This document shows, piece by piece, positions 14,222-17,358 of a stretch of DNA of 17,358 nt (its first letter is position 1; each line of letters opens with the position of its first letter). The position numbers and the translations under genes were made by a program. This stretch comes from CAXRBC01 sp041158045. Its GTDB lineage: Bacteria; Actinomycetota; Acidimicrobiia; Acidimicrobiales; Ilumatobacteraceae. The DNA lies in assembly GCA_041158045.1 (NCBI GenBank), contig JBEBCD010000062.1:1-17358 (forward strand). The letters are read 5' to 3'. A model generated the notes under the pieces. That model had not been told where the DNA came from and did not search any database. It worked only from the letters and a program-made list of their open reading frames with translations.

Positions 14222-15034
14222 ATGGACGTGACGGACCCGCACACGACGGCCGAGCTCTTCCGCGTCGAGGGGCTGCACGCGCGCCCCGCCGACGCGGGCG
14301 AGGGCGGCGGGTCGGCCGACGCGGGTGCGACGCGCGAGATCCTCCGCGGCCTCGACCTCGTCGTGCGCGAGGGTGAGGTGCACGCGATCATGGGGCCCAA
14401 CGGCTCGGGCAAGTCGACGCTCGCCTCCACCCTCCTCGGCGCCCCCGACTACGCGGTGACCGCCGGGCGCATCGTCTTCAAGGGCAACGACGTCACCGAC
14501 TGGCCGACCGACGTGCGGGCCAAGGCCGGGATCTTCCTCGCGTTCCAGTACCCCCAGGAGATCGCGGGGGTGTCGGTCATGCAGTTCCTCCGCGCGGCGC
14601 TGTCGGCGCGCAAGGGCATCGACCTGTCGGTGCTGGAGCTGCGCCTCGCGGCGATGGACTGGATGAAGCGCCTCGGGATGGACTCGTCGTTCGTCGACCG
14701 CTACCTCAACGAGGGCTTCTCCGGCGGCGAGAAGAAGCGCAACGAGATCATGCAGATGGCGATCCTCGAGCCCGACCTCGCGATCCTCGACGAGACCGAC
14801 TCCGGGCTCGACATCGACGCCCTGCGGATCGTGGCCCGCGGCATCGAGGAGGTCCGCCGCGACCGCCCGGCCCTCGGCATCGTGCTCATCACGCACTACC
14901 AGCGCCTCCTCGACGAGCTGCGGCCCGACCACGTGCACGTCCTCGTGGACGGGCGGATCGTGGCGTCGGGGGGCATGGAGATCGCGGCGCGCCTGGAGCG
15001 GGAGGGCTACGAGGCCTTCCGCGCCGGCGCCTAG
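14222..15034 (+). CDS. sufC: Fe-S cluster assembly ATPase SufC
   Basis: A 270-residue ABC ATPase that powers Fe-S assembly on the SufBD scaffold in the cytosol. Visible are Walker A GPNGSGKST at 58-66, Q-loop in FQYPQEIAG with Gln109, signature FSGGEKKRNEI at 166-176, Walker B LAILDE followed by the SufC-typical TDSGLDID at 192-199, and H-loop His225. Between VEGLHA and ILRGLDLVV there is an extra stretch of about 18 residues rich in Ala, Gly and Asp at about 21-38, where other SufC proteins have a short beta-turn. The ATG at this position is preferred, though GTG two codons on fits the promoter spacing. sufB and sufD, usually upstream, are absent. The next gene, sufS, starts after 16 nt with a GGACGGGG ribosome-binding-like stretch. 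Confidence 0.93.
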   Translation: MDVTDPHTTAELFRVEGLHARPADAGEGGGSADAGATREILRGLDLVVREGEVHAIMGPNGSGKSTLASTLLGAPDYAVTAGRIVFKGNDVTDWPTDVRAKAGIFLAFQYPQEIAGVSVMQFLRAALSARKGIDLSVLELRLAAMDWMKRLGMDSSFVDRYLNEGFSGGEKKRNEIMQMAILEPDLAILDETDSGLDIDALRIVARGIEEVRRDRPALGIVLITHYQRLLDELRPDHVHVLVDGRIVASGGMEIAARLEREGYEAFRAGA

Positions 15035-15050
15035 GGCGGACGGGGCGGCC

Positions 15051-16277
15051 GTGGCGCTCGACGTGGCGCGCATCCGCGCCGACTTCCCCGTCCTCGCGGA
15101 GCGGGTCGGGGGTCGCCCGATCGTCTACCTCGACTCCGCCAACACGTCGCAGAAGCCGCGTGCGGTCATCGACGCAATGGCCGACTTCATGTCGACCGGC
15201 TACGCGCCGATCAACCGCAGCGCCTACGAGCTCGCGTCCCGGGCGACCGACCGCTACGAGCGGGCGCGGGCGTCGGTGGCGCGCTTCATCGGGGCGTCGA
15301 GCACGCGCGAGGTGGTGTTCACCAAGAACGCGACCGAGTCGCTCAACCTCGTCGCGCACTCCTGGGGCCGCTCGCGCCTGCGGGCGGGCGACGCGGTCGT
15401 GCTCACCCACATGGAGCACCACGCCAACGTCGTGCCGTGGCAGATGCTCGCCGCCGAGCGCGGCATCGAGCTGCGGTGGGTCCCGCTCACCGCGGACTTC
15501 CAGCTCGACCTGCGCGGCCTGCCCGAGCTGTTGCGCGGTGCCAAGGCCCTCGCTTTCACCGCGACGTCCAACGTGCTCGGCACCATCACCCCCGTCGCCG
15601 AGCTGTGCCGCGCCGCGCACGCCGCGGGCGCGATCGCGATCGTCGACGCGTGCCAGAGCGTGCCGCACGCGCCGACCGACGTGCGAGCGTGGGACGCGGA
15701 CTTCGTCGCGTTCAGCAGCCACAAGATGTGCGGCCCGTCGGGGCTCGGCGTGCTGTGGGGGCGCGAGTCGTTGCTCGAGGAGATCCCGCCGTTCCTCGGC
15801 GGCGGCAACATGATCCAGGACGTGCGGCTCGACGGCTTCGTGCCCGCGGAGCTGCCCGCCAAGTTCGAGGCCGGCACGCCCGCGATCGCCGAGGTGATCG
15901 GCCTCGGCGCGGCGGTGGAGTACCTCGAGTCCGTCGGCATGGCCGAGGTGCGCCGCCACGAGATGGACCTCACGGCGTACGCGCTCGAGACGCTCCGCTC
16001 GCGCTTCGGCGACGACCTCACGATCCACGGGCCGACCAATCCCGAGGTGCGTGGCGCGACCTTCAGCTTCGCCTTCCGCGACGTGCACCCGCACGACCTC
16101 AGCCAGGTCCTCGACCAGGCCAACGTCTGCGTCCGCGCCGGCCACCACTGCGCCAAGCCCCTCATGCGCCTCATCGGCGCGCAGGCCACCGCGCGGGCCT
16201 CGATGTACCTCTACTCCACTCGCGACGACGTGGACGCGCTGGCGGACGCGCTCGAGCGCGTGTCGGACATCTTCTAG
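15051..16277 (+). CDS. sufS: Cysteine desulfurase SufS (group II)
   Basis: A 408-residue class-V aminotransferase-fold enzyme that takes sulfur from cysteine as a persulfide, using PLP. Visible are YLDSANTSQKP at 26-36, TKNATESLNLVA at 91-102, HMEHHANVVPW at 120-130 with the ring-stacking His123, DACQSVPH at 199-206, PLP lysine Lys225 in SSHKMCGPSGLG, and the persulfide-forming Cys367 in RAGHHCAKPLMR. Length and motif order are as usual for SufS and it is complete. GTG is the start: it lies right before the VARIRADFPVL segment that opens SufS proteins. It follows sufC by 16 nt and is followed by sufU after a hairpin, matching the actinobacterial order SufC-S-U. Its sulfur acceptor should be SufU. 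Confidence 0.95.
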   Translation: MALDVARIRADFPVLAERVGGRPIVYLDSANTSQKPRAVIDAMADFMSTGYAPINRSAYELASRATDRYERARASVARFIGASSTREVVFTKNATESLNLVAHSWGRSRLRAGDAVVLTHMEHHANVVPWQMLAAERGIELRWVPLTADFQLDLRGLPELLRGAKALAFTATSNVLGTITPVAELCRAAHAAGAIAIVDACQSVPHAPTDVRAWDADFVAFSSHKMCGPSGLGVLWGRESLLEEIPPFLGGGNMIQDVRLDGFVPAELPAKFEAGTPAIAEVIGLGAAVEYLESVGMAEVRRHEMDLTAYALETLRSRFGDDLTIHGPTNPEVRGATFSFAFRDVHPHDLSQVLDQANVCVRAGHHCAKPLMRLIGAQATARASMYLYSTRDDVDALADALERVSDIF

Positions 16278-16299
16278 GGCGCGTAGCGTCGGACGCGCC
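16278..16299 (+). repeat. Inverted repeat directly before the sufU start
   Basis: Arms GGCGCGT (16278-16284) and ACGCGCC (16293-16299) enclose an 8-nt loop and fill the whole 22-nt gap between the sufS stop and the sufU ATG. In mRNA the hairpin would cover the place where a Shine-Dalgarno sequence should be, and none is visible. It could reduce sufU translation unless opened by ribosomes finishing sufS. No T-run follows, so it is not a terminator. Confidence 0.5.
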
Positions 16300-16776
16300 A
16301 TGCCGGGCCTCGAGGACCTCTACCGCGAGATCATCCTCGACCACTACCGCTCGCCGCGCAACCGCGGCGAGCTCCCGCCGCCCGCGACGACGACCGAGGG
16401 GACCAACCCGCTCTGCGGCGACGAGATCCGCATCTTCCTCGACGTGGCCGATGGCGTGGTGCGCGACGTCCGCTTCGCCGGCCACGGCTGCTCGATCAGC
16501 CAGGCCTCGGCGTCGATGATGACGGCGGCGGTGAAGGGCAAGGGCATCGACGAGGTGCGGGCGCTCGTGCGCCGCTTCAAGTCGATGATGACGATCGAGA
16601 CGGACGACGACGAGGGGGATGGCGCCGGCGCCGCGGGCGCCGGCGCGGGCCCCGATGCTCGGCCCCCCGCGTCGCTCGGCGACATCGAGGCGCTGCAGGG
16701 CGTCGTGAAGTTCCCGGTGCGCATCAAGTGCGCGGTGCTCGCGTGGAACACGCTCCTCGAGGGACTGGGCGCATGA
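16300..16776 (+). CDS. sufU: Zinc-dependent sulfurtransferase SufU
   Basis: A 158-residue IscU-like protein that accepts sulfur from SufS Cys367 at its zinc site. The ligands and acceptor are visible: Cys39 and Asp41 in PLCGDEI, Cys64 in GHGCSISQASASMM, and Cys144 in RIKCAVLAW. SufU differs from IscU by an insertion between the second and third cysteine; here it is long and of unusual make-up (DDDEGDGAGAAGAGAGPDA, about 102-120). Its DNA forms a perfect 11-bp inverted repeat. The ATG is the natural start and puts LEDLYREIILDHYRSPRNRG near the front as in other SufU proteins. The stop overlaps the following sat ATG as ATGA, so sulfate activation and Fe-S sulfur transfer may be cotranscribed. 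Confidence 0.93.
   Translation: MPGLEDLYREIILDHYRSPRNRGELPPPATTTEGTNPLCGDEIRIFLDVADGVVRDVRFAGHGCSISQASASMMTAAVKGKGIDEVRALVRRFKSMMTIETDDDEGDGAGAAGAGAGPDARPPASLGDIEALQGVVKFPVRIKCAVLAWNTLLEGLGA
16622..16646 (+). repeat. Strong GC hairpin inside the sufU insertion
   Basis: Arms GCGCCGGCGCC (16622-16632) and GGCGCCGGCGC (16636-16646) pair perfectly across a 3-nt loop. They encode the AGAAGAGAG part of the SufU insertion. It may arise from small GC repeats that expand within a tolerant loop; a regulatory role in mRNA is also possible. Confidence 0.5.
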
Positions 16777-17358
16777 CGTCGGTCGCCCTGCGGCCGGATC
16801 AGGCCGTGGAGGCGCAGAGGATTCTCGACGGTTCGCTCGCTCCGCTGGCGGGATTCATGTCGGCCGAGGAGGTCGACGCCGTGACGACGTCACTGAGGCT
16901 TCCATCGGGCGACCTGATGGGCGTCCCCGTGGTGCTGGACGTGTCGGAAGACGTGGCCGAGCGCGTTCGCCACGCCGGATCCACGGATCTGTGGCTCGGC
17001 ACGGATCGTGTCGCCTCGCTCGATGTCCGCTCGGTGTTCGTGATCGACAAGCAGGCCATCGCATCGCAGGTGTTTGGTACGACGGACACCCGCCATCCGG
17101 GTGTGGCACGCCTGGGGCGAATGGGTAGCCATGCGATCGGCGGCCCTCTGCAGGAGATTGCGCGTTCACACTTGGACGATCCGACGTCGCCCGCCTCCGT
17201 CCGACGGACCATCGAAGCTCGGGGGTGGAAGACGACGGCAGGGTTTCAGACCCGGAACATCCCCCACCGCGCCCACGAGTACCTCCACCGCCAGGCGCTC
17301 GAAGCCTGCGACGGACTGCTGATCCAGCCCCTCATCGGCGCACGCAAGGCCGGAGACT
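16773..17358 (+). CDS. sat: Sulfate adenylyltransferase (ATP sulfurylase), N-terminal part (partial)
   Basis: The first 195 residues are in the window and the gene runs off the right edge. ATP sulfurylase makes APS from ATP and sulfate. Recognisable are ILDGSLAPLAGFMSAEEVDAV at about 17-37, FGTTDTRHPGV at 101-111, the nucleotide-binding GFQTRNIPHRAHEYL at 157-171 (an HXXH pair at His165/His168), and QPLIGARKAGD at 185-195. The N-terminus is about 30 or more residues shorter than typical Sat, beginning almost directly at the ILDG segment, and NIPH replaces the more usual NPxH, a variant known in the family. ATG overlaps the sufU stop. Base composition is poorer in G+C than sufU (17041-17100 counts to 62%) and codons such as ATT, CTT, TTT and GAA appear, so acquisition from elsewhere is possible. 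Confidence 0.85.
   Translation, partial: MTSVALRPDQAVEAQRILDGSLAPLAGFMSAEEVDAVTTSLRLPSGDLMGVPVVLDVSEDVAERVRHAGSTDLWLGTDRVASLDVRSVFVIDKQAIASQVFGTTDTRHPGVARLGRMGSHAIGGPLQEIARSHLDDPTSPASVRRTIEARGWKTTAGFQTRNIPHRAHEYLHRQALEACDGLLIQPLIGARKAGD

Noticed and set aside
1..17358. tRNA or rRNA genes, CRISPR arrays, transposases, phage genes
   Set aside because: Looked for by eye on both strands; no clover-leaf genes, regular repeat-spacer pattern or recombinase motifs were seen.

Overview
This 17.4-kb window is very GC-rich chromosomal DNA from an actinomycetote, possibly one of the class Acidimicrobiia. The phylum call rests on two adjacent mycothiol-associated enzymes (an Rv2466c-like DsbA-fold protein and an MDMPI/DinB-fold protein), a homodimeric AceE, an HhH-GPD protein of a type I associate with actinomycetes, frequent GTG starts, and leaderless-looking promoters. 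The class is a weaker guess from general protein flavour. I see no RNA genes, insertion sequences, phage genes or CRISPR arrays. The region is housekeeping and accessory metabolism, packed very tightly.

Layout, left to right. The 3' end of an argJ-like gene (+) meets a minus-strand cluster that is transcribed leftwards: rnhA, an HSD10-like short-chain dehydrogenase, a DUF3445 (haem-dependent oxidative N-demethylase-like) protein and a putative sugar O-methyltransferase. The methyltransferase is clearly poorer in G+C than its neighbours. Diverging from rnhA across only 42 bp is the + strand set aceE, HhH-GPD protein and galE, joined by 4-nt GTGA overlaps. galE converges on a two-gene minus unit (74-aa protein, then an alpha/beta hydrolase lacking the usual nucleophile serine). 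That unit diverges from a + unit of the two mycothiol-associated proteins, followed by an 82-aa small protein and a two-part GT2 glycosyltransferase. The glycosyltransferase gene runs 55 nt into a convergent minus pair (acyl-CoA dehydrogenase, then a 154-aa membrane-anchored protein). The right part is a + strand block: an MBL-fold hydrolase, a striking 9-bp inverted repeat with a 6-nt centre that looks like an operator, then sufC, sufS, sufU and the start of an ATP sulfurylase gene (sat) that overlaps sufU by ATGA and runs off the window.

How the genes fit together. The suf block supplies the ATPase, desulfurase and sulfur-transfer protein for Fe-S cluster assembly, but the scaffold genes sufB and sufD are absent here. 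The sat gene joined to it adds sulfate activation, has a shortened N-terminus and is less GC-rich, so it may be the start of a separately acquired module. AceE feeds acetyl-CoA. The dehydrogenase (HSD10-like) and acyl-CoA dehydrogenase point to acyl-CoA catabolism. GalE, the GT2 enzyme and the sugar methyltransferase point to surface glycan synthesis. All three convergent junctions overlap at or past the stop codons, and nearly all co-directional pairs overlap by 1 to 4 nt, so intrinsic terminators are essentially absent.

Most interesting leads: the sufC operator, the sufBD-less suf operon with its attached sat, overlapping divergent -10 elements at about 8550, a probable CTG start at 12319, the Ser-to-Asn change in the hydrolase, and Ala/Gly-rich insertions in SufC and SufU. 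I do not see a clear-cut wholly new system.
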